Assembly: GCF_052030545.1 (NCBI RefSeq)
Contig: NZ_JBPDIH010000011.1
Location: 1-64,000, forward strand
Origin: CANMXU01 sp052030545
GTDB lineage: Bacteria > Pseudomonadota > Gammaproteobacteria > Enterobacterales > Alteromonadaceae
Length of the DNA: 64,000 bases
Direction: 5' to 3'
This document shows positions 43,619 to 53,283 of this stretch, one piece after another. A model generated the notes under the pieces. That model did no database searches. It was given only the letters and a program-made list of their open reading frames with translations, and was not told where the DNA came from. Within the stretch, counting starts at the first letter, position 1. Every line of letters begins with the position of its first letter. Made by a program: the position numbers and the translations under genes.

Positions 43619-46091
43619 TGATGTAAAGAAAAAGGCTAAAGTGAGCAACTTACCTAAAGCAAAAAGTTTTAGTGAAAAATCTCTCGCTGATGATTTAGGT
43701 CATCACTTTTATTACACCTTAGGCAGAGATCAACTCACTGAGTCTCATCATTATTTATTTCAGGCGCTAGCTTATACCGTGCGCGACCGCTTGGTAGCAA
43801 AGTGTAGAAAAACGCTACATGCTCGTGCCGCTGAGCCAAGTAAACAAGTCGCTTATTTATCATTAGAATTTTTGATGGGCCGCGCATTAAGTAATGCTAT
43901 TTTAAATCTAGACCTCGAGGATGATGTTAGCCAAGCATTGCAACAATATGGCTGCGACTTAGAATCGCTTAGCGAAGCTGAACACGATGCCGGTCTAGGT
44001 AATGGTGGTCTTGGTCGTTTAGCTGCTTGTTTTTTAGATAGCTGTGCCAGCTTAGCATTGCCCGTTACCGGTTACGGTATTCGCTATGAATACGGCATGT
44101 TTAATCAAAGCATTAATAATTGCCAACAAATTGAGCAACCCGACAATTGGTTACGCGAAGGCCATCCGTGGGAAATATCTGCACCTGAGCAAAGCCAGCG
44201 AGTGAAGTTTTTTGGTCACGTAGAAACCCATAAAGATAAAAATGGTCGTGTGCATCGCGTATGGGTAAATAGCCAAGACGTACTTGCTGTACCTTATGAT
44301 GTGCCTGTTCCCGGATATCAAAATGATGTCGTGAATACACTTAGATTATGGAAGTCGGAAGCCACTGACGAGTTTGATCTTGAAGAGTTTAACGCCGGCA
44401 GTTACACCGAAGCGGTAGCGAAGAAAAACCTTGCCGAACAAATTACTATGGTGCTCTACCCTAACGATGCCAGTGAAAATGGTAAAGAATTACGCTTGCG
44501 TCAGCAGTATTTCCTTTGTTCTGCAACGCTACAACATATTCTGTCGCAGTGGGTACAAAAACATGGCAACAACTTCGACAAATTCCATGAATTTCAGGTT
44601 TTCCAATTAAACGATACTCACCCAAGCATTGCTGTGCCTGAGTTAATGCGTTTGTTAATGGATGACTATGAACTGTCTTGGGACGACGCATGGCAAGTAA
44701 CCAGTCGCTCTATGGCGTATACCAATCATACCTTGTTACCGGAAGCCCTAGAGAAATGGTCAACTGCCTTATTTGAATACTTATTGCCACGCATTTTAGA
44801 AATTATTTACGAAATCAACGCGCGATTTTTAACGCAAGTAACATATCAATGGCCGGGCGATGTTGAAAAGCAACGCGCAATGTCAATTATTGAAGAAGGG
44901 CCATCACCACAAATTCGCATGGCTTATTTAGCCATTGTCGGCAGTTATTCAGTCAATGGCGTTGCCGCACTGCATACGCAATTATTAACCAGTGGTTTAT
45001 TTGCTGATTTTTACCAACTTTGGCCTGAACGGTTTAACAATAAAACCAATGGCGTAACACCAAGACGTTGGTTAAGTCATTGCAACCCAAAGCTTGCAGC
45101 CTTGATTACCGAGAAAATCTCTGATGGCTGGGTTGCTGACTTTTCACAAATAAAGCAATTACGCCATTACTTTGATGACAAAAAATTTATTGCTCAATGG
45201 CAGCAAGTTAAAACGGATAACAAAAAGCAATTAGCGGCATTAATTCAAAAAGAATGTAACGTTGAATTTGACCCTAGCATGATGTTTGACGTGCAAGTAA
45301 AACGCATTCATGAATACAAAAGACAATTGCTCAATATTTTGCATGTTATCCATTTATATGAGCGGGTACGTAACAACGAGCTAGAAGACTTTACTCCACG
45401 CTGCATTTTATTTGGTGGCAAAGCGGCGCCTGGCTACTTCATGGCTAAGCTTATCATTAACCTTATTTGCAATGTCGCCAAAGTTGTCAATGAAGATCCT
45501 GCATGCAAACCCTATTTACGGGTCGCATTTTTACCCAACTACAACGTAAGTGCCATGGAGGTTATCAGCCCTGCAACTGATTTGTCAGAACAAATCTCAA
45601 CAGTGGGCAAAGAAGCTTCAGGCACTGGCAATATGAAATTTATGATGAATGGTGCCTTAACCATAGGCACCTTAGATGGCGCTAATATAGAAATTAGTGA
45701 AGCGGTTGGTTTAGAGAACTTTTTCTTATTTGGCGCACGTAGCGAGCAAGTCGCCGATATTCACGCACACTACCAACCACAAACCACGATTGATAATTCG
45801 CCCAATTTGCAACGTGTTTTGCAGTTACTTGCCAGTGGTCATTTTAATTTATTTGAACCAAACAAGTTTCAACCGCTGATTGATTCAATTAAAGACCCGA
45901 ATGATCAATGGCTTACTGCTTATGATTTTGATAGCTATGTAGAAGCTCAAGAAAAAGCCAACATCGCTTATCAAGATCAACACTACTGGCAACAGTTAAG
46001 CATTTTAAATACCGCTGCCAGCGGCCAATTTTCCAGTGACCGAACCATCAGTCAGTACAATCAAGACATCTGGAAGCTTAGCAAAGGTTAA
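43611..46091 (+). CDS. glgP: glycogen phosphorylase
   Basis: An 826-residue GT35 enzyme that releases glucose-1-phosphate from glycogen. The pyridoxal-phosphate Lys is in GTGNMKFMMNGAL (about 674), and GNGGLGRLAACFLDS and the KRIHEYKRQLLN segment are typical. ATG 43611 is supported by CAGGAG and by the family's N-terminus; an upstream open stretch from 43437 lies inside glgX and is rejected. Translation is likely coupled to glgX. Confidence 0.96.
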   Translation: MSNDVKKKAKVSNLPKAKSFSEKSLADDLGHHFYYTLGRDQLTESHHYLFQALAYTVRDRLVAKCRKTLHARAAEPSKQVAYLSLEFLMGRALSNAILNLDLEDDVSQALQQYGCDLESLSEAEHDAGLGNGGLGRLAACFLDSCASLALPVTGYGIRYEYGMFNQSINNCQQIEQPDNWLREGHPWEISAPEQSQRVKFFGHVETHKDKNGRVHRVWVNSQDVLAVPYDVPVPGYQNDVVNTLRLWKSEATDEFDLEEFNAGSYTEAVAKKNLAEQITMVLYPNDASENGKELRLRQQYFLCSATLQHILSQWVQKHGNNFDKFHEFQVFQLNDTHPSIAVPELMRLLMDDYELSWDDAWQVTSRSMAYTNHTLLPEALEKWSTALFEYLLPRILEIIYEINARFLTQVTYQWPGDVEKQRAMSIIEEGPSPQIRMAYLAIVGSYSVNGVAALHTQLLTSGLFADFYQLWPERFNNKTNGVTPRRWLSHCNPKLAALITEKISDGWVADFSQIKQLRHYFDDKKFIAQWQQVKTDNKKQLAALIQKECNVEFDPSMMFDVQVKRIHEYKRQLLNILHVIHLYERVRNNELEDFTPRCILFGGKAAPGYFMAKLIINLICNVAKVVNEDPACKPYLRVAFLPNYNVSAMEVISPATDLSEQISTVGKEASGTGNMKFMMNGALTIGTLDGANIEISEAVGLENFFLFGARSEQVADIHAHYQPQTTIDNSPNLQRVLQLLASGHFNLFEPNKFQPLIDSIKDPNDQWLTAYDFDSYVEAQEKANIAYQDQHYWQQLSILNTAASGQFSSDRTISQYNQDIWKLSKG

Positions 46092-46135
46092 CGCATTACA
46101 TTTAAAAATATTGTCATACTTACGGAGAAGTTCAC

Positions 46136-47437
46136 ATGCCCAATTATCAAGACCGTTACATTAGTAACTTAACAAAAGAAACTTATGCTTTAATACTAGC
46201 CGGTGGCAAAGGCTCACGTTTACATGAATTAACCGACTGGCGTGCCAAACCAGCGATGTATTTTGGTGGCAAGTTTCGTTTAATCGACTTTCCACTATCA
46301 AATTGTGTTAATTCTGGCATCCGTCGTGTTGGTATTGCGACACAGTACAAATCGCACTCATTGATCCGTCACGTGAATCGCGGTTGGGGTCACTTTAAAA
46401 AAGAATTGGGTGAGTCAGTTGAAATTCTACCGGCATCTCAGCGCTGTGGCGACGAGTGGTATTGCGGTACAGCAGATGCGGTATTTCAAAATATCGACAT
46501 TATCCGACACGAGTTACCTAAGTATGTGATGATCCTATCTGGCGACCATGTTTACCGTATGGACTATGGTGCATTAATTGCCAAACACGTTGAAACTGGC
46601 GCCGATATGACAGTATGTTGCATTGAAACTCCGGTAAAAGAAGCAGCGGGTACCTTTGGTGTAATGACGGTTGATGAAGATAATCGCGTGCGTCGCTTTG
46701 ACGAAAAACCCGCTATTCCGAATTCGCTAATTAACAAACCCGACATCTGTTTAGCTTCAATGGGTAACTATGTTTTTAATACGGAATTTTTGTTTGAACA
46801 GCTTGAACGAGACGCTAAAAATGAACGTTCGGGCCGCGACTTTGGCCATGACATAATTCCATCAATAATCGAAAATCATAATGTCTTTGCTTTTCCATTT
46901 AGCGATCCGAATGCCGAATCTCAACCTTATTGGCGCGATGTCGGTACTTTAGATTCATTTTGGGAAGCCAATATGGATTTAGTATCACCTTCTCCACTGT
47001 TAGATTTATATGACAAAGAGTGGCCGATTTGGACCTATCAAGAACAACTTGCACCCGCTAAGTTTGTCTTTAACGACGAAGACCGTCGCGGTAGTGCCAC
47101 CGATTCAACGGTATCAGCAGGCTGTATTATTTCAGGCGCAACCATTAACCGTTCTTTATTATTTTCCAATGTACATGCGCACTCATACAGCTCAATTGAA
47201 GAGTCAGTTATTTTACCTAACGTTATTATCGAGCGAAATTGTATCGTCAAACGCGCTATTTTAGACCGTGGTTGTGTTATTCCTGAAGGCTTATCAATTG
47301 GCGTTGATCATAAACAAGATGTTGCTAATGGCTTTAGAGTATCGAAAAACGGTATTGTTTTAGTGACTCGTGATATGCTTGTCGCCCTAGAAAAATTAAG
47401 TGCTGCCGAGCAAAATAATAGTAAAGCGTTAGCGTAG
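46136..47437 (+). CDS. glgC: glucose-1-phosphate adenylyltransferase
   Basis: A 433-residue ADP-glucose pyrophosphorylase: ATP + glucose-1-phosphate to ADP-glucose. The nucleotidyltransferase domain starts with LILAGGKGSRL, with FRLIDFPLSNCVNSGIRR, and is followed by a C-terminal left-handed helix domain (IISGATINRSLLF, VIIERNCIVKRAI). GGAG precedes the start, 44 bases after glgP. It sets the rate of glycogen synthesis in bacteria and is usually allosteric. Confidence 0.97.
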   Translation: MPNYQDRYISNLTKETYALILAGGKGSRLHELTDWRAKPAMYFGGKFRLIDFPLSNCVNSGIRRVGIATQYKSHSLIRHVNRGWGHFKKELGESVEILPASQRCGDEWYCGTADAVFQNIDIIRHELPKYVMILSGDHVYRMDYGALIAKHVETGADMTVCCIETPVKEAAGTFGVMTVDEDNRVRRFDEKPAIPNSLINKPDICLASMGNYVFNTEFLFEQLERDAKNERSGRDFGHDIIPSIIENHNVFAFPFSDPNAESQPYWRDVGTLDSFWEANMDLVSPSPLLDLYDKEWPIWTYQEQLAPAKFVFNDEDRRGSATDSTVSAGCIISGATINRSLLFSNVHAHSYSSIEESVILPNVIIERNCIVKRAILDRGCVIPEGLSIGVDHKQDVANGFRVSKNGIVLVTRDMLVALEKLSAAEQNNSKALA

Positions 47438-47450
47438 AAAAAGGAACAAG

Positions 47451-49019
47451 ATGTTAAAACAGGTGTTAATGGTTGCCGCGGAAAATGATGTTATTCCCGG
47501 CGCTAAAGTAGGTGGTGTAGCCGATGTGGTGCGTGATGCACCACAGGCATTAGCCAAAAACAGTATCAATGTTGACGTCGTCATTCCTGATCATAATCAC
47601 TATCATCAAGGTTTAGATGCTAGCCTAGTAGCGACTATCGATGTGCCTTTTCGAGGACAATTAACCTCAGCATCACTATACAAAGTTCATCATGGCGAGC
47701 AAGCAGGCATTAATCAATATGTCATTTGGCATCCTAGTTTTGATAACGATGGTAAGGTTTACCACCACGACCAAGACGGACGCCCGTTTGCTTTTGACGC
47801 GAATAAATTTGCCTTATTCTCTGCCGCCTTATGTGAATTTTTAAAGCATGATTTTATTAGCCGCCCTGATGTTATTCATTTGCATGATTGGCACGCAGCT
47901 ATTGTCGCTGTTTTACTTGCCTTTGATCCTAACTATCAAAACCTTAGCAATATTAAACGCGTTTATACCGTGCACAATATTGCCCTGCAAGGGGTTAGGC
48001 CGCTTAACCAAGACGACTCAAGCTTAGAAGCTTGGTTCCCGCATTTAGCCTATCAAGGACAACTTATTTGCGACCCAATACATTTGCATTGCTTTAACCC
48101 AATGCGTGCCGGCATTACCTTGTCTGATAAAGTGCATGTTGTTTCACCAACTTATAGCCAAGAAGTGCAATTACCCAGTAATAATGCTTGCGGCTTTTAT
48201 GGCGGGGAAGGCTTAGAAAACGACTTAAAGCAGGCGCAACAAGCGGATAAACTGGTCGGTATTTTAAACGGCTGTGAATACCCAGAAAGTACTACAGCCC
48301 CTATATCAATGTCACAATTTTTAGCGCAAGCAAGTCAATGCTTATTAGTGTGGGCAGCACAGTCAGCGCAATTACGCTCAACACATTTTATTGCTAGCGA
48401 GCGCATTCGCCAGTGGCAAAGCCAAGATGCACAGACAAGCCAAACGGTCACTGCGCCAGTAGTCACTAGTGTTGGTCGTTTAACCGAGCAAAAAGTAAGA
48501 TTATTGACTGAGGCTGATAATCATCAACAAGTCATTAATAGCTTGCTTGATACATTAGCCAAGCATCAAGGGCGTTGTATTTTAATTGGTAGTGGTGATA
48601 CGTATTTTGAAGAGCAACTCACCATAGCAATGGCCAAGCATAATAACTTTCTGTTTCTCAACGGTTTTGATTCTGAGCTTTCTTTAGCACTTTACCCGTT
48701 AGGGGACCTATTTTTAATGCCAAGCTCATTTGAACCATGCGGCATTAGCCAAATGTTAGCAATGCGTGTTGGTCAACCTTGTATCGTTAACCAAGTTGGC
48801 GGCTTAAAAGATACCGTGCAGCATTTAGAGACAGGGTTTAGCTTCTCTGGTGAGAATATTGAGCAGCAAAAAGACGCGTTACTGCAATGCTTTTCGCAAG
48901 CCTTAACGTTATTCAATGATGAGCCTAAGCACTTTCAGCAGATTGCTCAACAAGCGAAACACTGTCGATTTGATTGGCAGGCCAGTATTAGCCAATACCT
49001 CACTAAGCTCTATCAATAA
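47451..49019 (+). CDS. glgA: glycogen synthase (GT5)
   Basis: A 522-residue ADP-glucose-dependent glycogen synthase. The ADP-glucose-binding Lys is in AKVGGVADVV near residue 20, where most GlgA proteins read K-x-GGLADV. The C-terminal part has PSSFEPCGISQM, with the Glu that binds the donor. AAGGAAC precedes the start. It is the last gene of the operon, followed 44 bases later by a terminator. The C-terminal Rossmann half is shorter than in E. coli GlgA around the loops, which is common in this order. Confidence 0.92.
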   Translation: MLKQVLMVAAENDVIPGAKVGGVADVVRDAPQALAKNSINVDVVIPDHNHYHQGLDASLVATIDVPFRGQLTSASLYKVHHGEQAGINQYVIWHPSFDNDGKVYHHDQDGRPFAFDANKFALFSAALCEFLKHDFISRPDVIHLHDWHAAIVAVLLAFDPNYQNLSNIKRVYTVHNIALQGVRPLNQDDSSLEAWFPHLAYQGQLICDPIHLHCFNPMRAGITLSDKVHVVSPTYSQEVQLPSNNACGFYGGEGLENDLKQAQQADKLVGILNGCEYPESTTAPISMSQFLAQASQCLLVWAAQSAQLRSTHFIASERIRQWQSQDAQTSQTVTAPVVTSVGRLTEQKVRLLTEADNHQQVINSLLDTLAKHQGRCILIGSGDTYFEEQLTIAMAKHNNFLFLNGFDSELSLALYPLGDLFLMPSSFEPCGISQMLAMRVGQPCIVNQVGGLKDTVQHLETGFSFSGENIEQQKDALLQCFSQALTLFNDEPKHFQQIAQQAKHCRFDWQASISQYLTKLYQ

Positions 49020-49055
49020 GCTGTACCAATAAATTCTGGACAAAATTACCGCCAT

Positions 49056-49087
49056 AAAAAAAAGCACCAAGACTTGGTGCTTTTTTT
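49056..49087. terminator. bidirectional terminator between glgA and the PEP-CTERM gene
   Basis: GCACCAA and TTGGTGC pair around a 3-base loop, flanked by eight A residues on the left and seven T residues on the right. It serves glgA on the plus strand and the convergent PEP-CTERM gene on the minus strand. Confidence 0.92.
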
Positions 49088-49103
49088 GTCTACATCATGT
49101 CAA

Positions 49104-49775
49104 TTATTTGTTAACACGACGCGCCGCAAAACCGACTACACCTAAGGCAAAAATGGCTAACGTTGAAGGCTCTGGCACTGACGCAGCGGCAGAAACCAAG
49201 CTAATTGGACTTTGAGCATCACCAATATGCATAAAGTTTTTGCTTGAATCAGCAACAGTAAATTCTAAAGACGCTTCGCCGCCATTTTCAAAAAAGTATA
49301 ATTCAATTGAATGCGTACCAACATCTAGGAACTGGCTGCCTTCAAAACGGCGCTCAGCATGTAAATTTGGATCATTAATCGTTAACAAACCATCAATATA
49401 CAAAAAGACACCATCATCATTCCATGTTTGGAAGAAATAATCTTGTGCAACTGACGTAGTGAAATCACCGGTTATTTTTGCAAAAAATTGGTTATTTAAA
49501 GAATGACTAGTACCATTTGCATCCGCAGCTTCTGCTGAAGGCCAGCGGTTACTACCTGCAATATCGCCAGCAAAACCTGCTGGGTCATCAGTAAAATCAA
49601 TAACATCAAATACGCCTGACGCACTGGCAGCATTGTTATCTGCATAATCCTTTAAAAGATCAACGTTATTGCTCCAATAGCCATTGTATTGCTCAACCAA
49701 TAAACCCGCTTGCGCATTAATTGACGCACACAATAAAGTAGACAGTGCTAAAACCTTAATTAATCCGTTTTTCAT
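49104..49775 (-). CDS. PEP-CTERM sorted protein with a PA14-like domain
   Basis: A 223-residue exported protein: signal peptide (about 1-23), a PA14-like beta domain (about 60-190, with YFFQTWNDDGVFLYIDGLL and HSIELYFFENGGEASLEF) and a C-terminal PEP-CTERM tag (VPEPSTLAIFALGVVGFAARR). The tag marks it for processing by an exosortase, which is not in this window. PA14 domains bind sugars, so an extracellular matrix or polysaccharide role is inferred. It stands alone between glgA and recG. Confidence 0.87.
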   Translation of the reverse strand: MKNGLIKVLALSTLLCASINAQAGLLVEQYNGYWSNNVDLLKDYADNNAASASGVFDVIDFTDDPAGFAGDIAGSNRWPSAEAADANGTSHSLNNQFFAKITGDFTTSVAQDYFFQTWNDDGVFLYIDGLLTINDPNLHAERRFEGSQFLDVGTHSIELYFFENGGEASLEFTVADSSKNFMHIGDAQSPISLVSAAASVPEPSTLAIFALGVVGFAARRVNK

Positions 49776-49931
49776 CTGTATATCCTGTTCAATTTAAAAT
49801 ACTCAACTGGTCATACCTCTGCATGATGTATACCAAAAATTAAACAGTTGTTTTAATTGGGATAAAAATAGAGTGAAAATACTAATGTAAAGAATATTGA
49901 CAGTGAAACTAACGTAACAACTAGGTCTCGG

Positions 49932-52043
49932 TTAAACCGCAGAATATTTTTCTTTATTGGCTAACCAGCGATTAATTAACGCATTGGCTTTATCAGGGTA
50001 TTTTTTCCACAACACATAGGCTTGTTGTTGAATTTCTGGAATAAGGTCGGCATCACGCAGTAAATCAGCGATTTTTAATTCAGCGAGTCCGGTTTGGCGA
50101 GTACCCAGCAATTCGCCAGGGCCTCTAATTTCTAAATCTTTTTGAGCGATAACAAAGCCATCATTGCTATCTCTGAGCACAGCTAAGCGTTTGGTTGCCG
50201 TTTTTGACAGTGGGCTTTTATACATCAAAACACAATGAGAGGCGACAGAGCCTCGCCCTACCCGCCCACGAAGCTGGTGCAATTGTGCCAAGCCTAAGCG
50301 CTCTGGGTTTTCAATCACCATTAAACTAGAATTGGGTACATCAACCCCCACTTCAATTACGGTGGTTGCCACTAACAAATCAAGCTCGGCATGTTTAAAT
50401 TGCTCCATCACCGCTTGTTTTTCAGCCGCCTTCATCCGGCCATGCACTAAGCCAATTTTGAGTTCGCTTAATTGTGCTTGTAAATAGCTCGCGGTATCTT
50501 CTGCGGCTTGGCATTGCAATACTTCAGATTCTTCAATTAAGGTACATACCCAATACGCTTGTCGGTTATCGTTTATGCAACCTTGGCGAATACGCTCTAT
50601 CACATCATCACGACGTGTATCCGGTAAAGCGATAGTTTGAATGGGTGTTCGCCCAGGTGGCAACTCGTCAATAACCGAGGTATCTAAATCGGCATACGCG
50701 GTCATCGCTAACGTACGCGGAATTGGTGTCGCCGTCATAATAAGCTGATGCGGATAATTGCCCTCAAAGATACCTTTTTCACGTAACGATAGTCGTTGAT
50801 GCACACCAAATCTGTGCTGCTCATCAATTATCACTAAAGTGAGTTTTTGAAAAATCACTTGCTCTTGGAACAGCGCATGGGTGCCAACGGCTAGTTGCAT
50901 TTCACCACTGGCTATTTTTGCCAATGCTTCACGCCTCGCCTTGGCTTTTGTTTTACCCGCAAGCCAGCCAACATTAATACCTAAAGGTTCAAACCAATTG
51001 GCGAAATTAATGGCATGTTGTTCGGCCAAAATTTCTGTTGGCGCCATCAAGGCAACTTGAAATCCTTGTCCAATAGCTGTTAATGCTGCAAGGGCAGCCA
51101 CTAAGGTTTTACCAGAGCCAACATCACCTTGCACTAAACGCATCATTGGTAGCTGTTTACTTAAATCGGCGCGAATTTCGCCAACCACTCGGCTTTGGGC
51201 ATTGGTTGGCGAAAAAGGTAAGGACGCAAGAAATTTCTCTTCTAGATTTTTATCTATAGTAAGTGCCAGCGCTGGATGAACATCGCTTGATTCACGCAGC
51301 TTTAACATGCTCAAATTGTGCGCTAGCAATTCTTCACGAATTAGGCGTAGCTGCGCTGGGTGTTTACCGTTTTCTATTTGCGTCGTTGAGCTATCTGGTG
51401 GTGGGCGATGAATTAACGCCAACGCTTGCTCGAGTGAATAACCTTCAAGGATAAATTCTTCTGGCAATAATTCTTCAACCTGACCCCGCGCTAAACGCTC
51501 TAACGCTTGCTCGGTTAAATTGCGCAGCGTTATTTGGCGTAAACCGTCAGTGGTTGGATAAACCGGCGTTAGGTTTTCTTCTACAGGCGTGAGTGGCTGG
51601 TCTTGGTCGAGCGCTTTATATTCGGGATGAACAATTTGATAACCGCCTGGGCCACGATTTACCTCGCCATAGCAGCGAATGCTTTTACCAATACTGAGGT
51701 TATTTTTCTGAGCGGCTGAAAAGTGAAAAAAACGCAAACTTATGGTACCGCTGCCATCGTCTAGCGTTACCACCATCATACGACGTTTGCCTTGCACGAT
51801 TTGATTATTGGTAATTTCGCCGATGATATTGGTATAAATGCCCGGCATTAAATCGCGAATTGCAGTAACGCGAGTGCGGTCTTCGTAGCGAAGTGGCAGA
51901 TGAAAAAGCAGATCTTGCAATGAAACTAAACCCAATTTCTCAAGTTTAGTCACCATGGATGGGCCAACACCTTTAAGTACTGAAATAGCAGTGTAAGCGA
52001 GTTTATTTATACCCTGATTTTGGCTCTGCTTTGATAAGGTCAA
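49932..52043 (-). CDS. recG: ATP-dependent DNA helicase RecG
   Basis: A 703-residue branch-migration helicase that remodels stalled forks and recombination intermediates. The N-terminal wedge/OB domain is followed by helicase motifs: Walker A QGDVGSGKTLVA, DEQHRFGVHQR, TATPIPRTLAM, and LRGRVGRG. The start is TTG at 52043; there is no ATG between it and the stop codon of the upstream frame, and the alignment to the E. coli protein by memory needs this length. It is 18 bases after trmH and is the last gene of the operon. Confidence 0.97.
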   Translation of the reverse strand: MTLSKQSQNQGINKLAYTAISVLKGVGPSMVTKLEKLGLVSLQDLLFHLPLRYEDRTRVTAIRDLMPGIYTNIIGEITNNQIVQGKRRMMVVTLDDGSGTISLRFFHFSAAQKNNLSIGKSIRCYGEVNRGPGGYQIVHPEYKALDQDQPLTPVEENLTPVYPTTDGLRQITLRNLTEQALERLARGQVEELLPEEFILEGYSLEQALALIHRPPPDSSTTQIENGKHPAQLRLIREELLAHNLSMLKLRESSDVHPALALTIDKNLEEKFLASLPFSPTNAQSRVVGEIRADLSKQLPMMRLVQGDVGSGKTLVAALAALTAIGQGFQVALMAPTEILAEQHAINFANWFEPLGINVGWLAGKTKAKARREALAKIASGEMQLAVGTHALFQEQVIFQKLTLVIIDEQHRFGVHQRLSLREKGIFEGNYPHQLIMTATPIPRTLAMTAYADLDTSVIDELPPGRTPIQTIALPDTRRDDVIERIRQGCINDNRQAYWVCTLIEESEVLQCQAAEDTASYLQAQLSELKIGLVHGRMKAAEKQAVMEQFKHAELDLLVATTVIEVGVDVPNSSLMVIENPERLGLAQLHQLRGRVGRGSVASHCVLMYKSPLSKTATKRLAVLRDSNDGFVIAQKDLEIRGPGELLGTRQTGLAELKIADLLRDADLIPEIQQQAYVLWKKYPDKANALINRWLANKEKYSAV

Positions 52044-52061
52044 ATCACTGTAACCTATGGG

Positions 52062-52769
52062 TTAGTCGTCGATGTTTTGCCACGCTTCTGGCGTCATCTG
52101 CATTTGTTGCCACCATTTTTCATCCGCAACAATTTGCCCGTCATCGTCAATATGTGGATAAGGCAGTCCTTTACGCTGACATGCTTCTGCAAAAATAGGG
52201 TGACCGCCTTCAAATAATACCCGTTGACGACGCTCTTGTGGCAAACGTGGTTTGTTATACATGCCAGCCGCTTGACGCTGACGCTGCGCTTCATAAAGCA
52301 CAACAGAACATGCCACTGACACATTTAGCGATTGCACCATGCCAACCATAGGAATAACAATGTCTTGATCCGCCAATGCTAACGCTTGTTCAGAAGCGCC
52401 AAACTTTTCTTGGCCCAAAATAATCGCGGTTGGTTTAGTGTAATCAATTTCACGAAAATCTACTGCGGTATCTGACAGGTTAGTTACCAGTACTTGCATG
52501 TTTTGCTTTTTTAGCTCGGCAATGGCATCTTCGGTTTTGCTATAATTGTGAACGTCGATCCAATTTTGACTACCTGCCGCACTACCACCAGAAACGCGCA
52601 TCTGTTCATTTTTCCATACCGCATGCACATCGCTTACGCCAATGGCGTCACAGGTACGCACTACAGCGGCCAAGTTGTGGGTTTTATGTACGCCTTCCAT
52701 GCAAACAGTTAAATCAGGCTGACGCTGATCAAGCATTTGCATAATGCGCTGGTGTCTTTCTGGGGTCAT
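52062..52769 (-). CDS. trmH: tRNA (guanosine(18)-2'-O)-methyltransferase
   Basis: A 235-residue SpoU-family RNA methyltransferase that methylates ribose of G18 in tRNA. The SPOUT motifs are visible: HNLAAVVRTCDAIGV, IILGQEKFGAS, and VPMVGMVQSLNVSVACSVVL near the knot. It lies between ridA and recG, in the order spoT-(ridA)-trmH-recG expected in this class. Confidence 0.96.
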   Translation of the reverse strand: MTPERHQRIMQMLDQRQPDLTVCMEGVHKTHNLAAVVRTCDAIGVSDVHAVWKNEQMRVSGGSAAGSQNWIDVHNYSKTEDAIAELKKQNMQVLVTNLSDTAVDFREIDYTKPTAIILGQEKFGASEQALALADQDIVIPMVGMVQSLNVSVACSVVLYEAQRQRQAAGMYNKPRLPQERRQRVLFEGGHPIFAEACQRKGLPYPHIDDDGQIVADEKWWQQMQMTPEAWQNIDD

Positions 52770-52816
52770 ATTTTTACTCGACTATTTACTACTACTGGCA
52801 AGCATGTAACAGGTGT

Positions 52817-53206
52817 TTAATTTACGTTTGGTAATTCCATTACGCCATCAATTTCAATGGCAACATCTTTTGGCAACTTTGAAATTTCGATCGCTGCACG
52901 TGCTGGGTACGGTTCGCTGAAATACTGGCTCATAACGTCATTTACAGTGGCAAAGTTTGATAAATCCGTTAAGAAGATGTTCACTTTAACCATGTCATTA
53001 ATGTCGCCACCGGCTGCTTCACATACCGCAGATAAGTTTTTAAATACTTGATTTGCTTGCTCGGCAAAACCACCTTCAACCACTTCCATGGTTGCAGGCA
53101 CTAGTGGGATTTGGCCTGAAAGGTAAACGGTATTTTTAACTTTAACCGCTTGGCTGTAGGTACCAATTGCGCTTGGCGCATTTTCTGTACTAATAATTGA
53201 TTTCAT
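52817..53206 (-). CDS. ridA: RidA-family 2-iminobutanoate/2-iminopropanoate deaminase
   Basis: A 129-residue YjgF/YER057c protein that hydrolyses reactive enamine/imine intermediates from PLP enzymes. The N-terminal APSAIGTYSQAVKV and the C-terminal PARAAIEISKLPKD, with the catalytic Arg in the ARAA segment, are typical. It sits between spoT and trmH with its own short leader, as in many gammaproteobacteria. Confidence 0.95.
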   Translation of the reverse strand: MKSIISTENAPSAIGTYSQAVKVKNTVYLSGQIPLVPATMEVVEGGFAEQANQVFKNLSAVCEAAGGDINDMVKVNIFLTDLSNFATVNDVMSQYFSEPYPARAAIEISKLPKDVAIEIDGVMELPNVN

Positions 53207-53283
53207 TGATTCACTCTCTTAATTAATTATTGAAATTAAAACTGTGATAATTCCAAATATTCTTTAATGATTTAATCGGCAAC

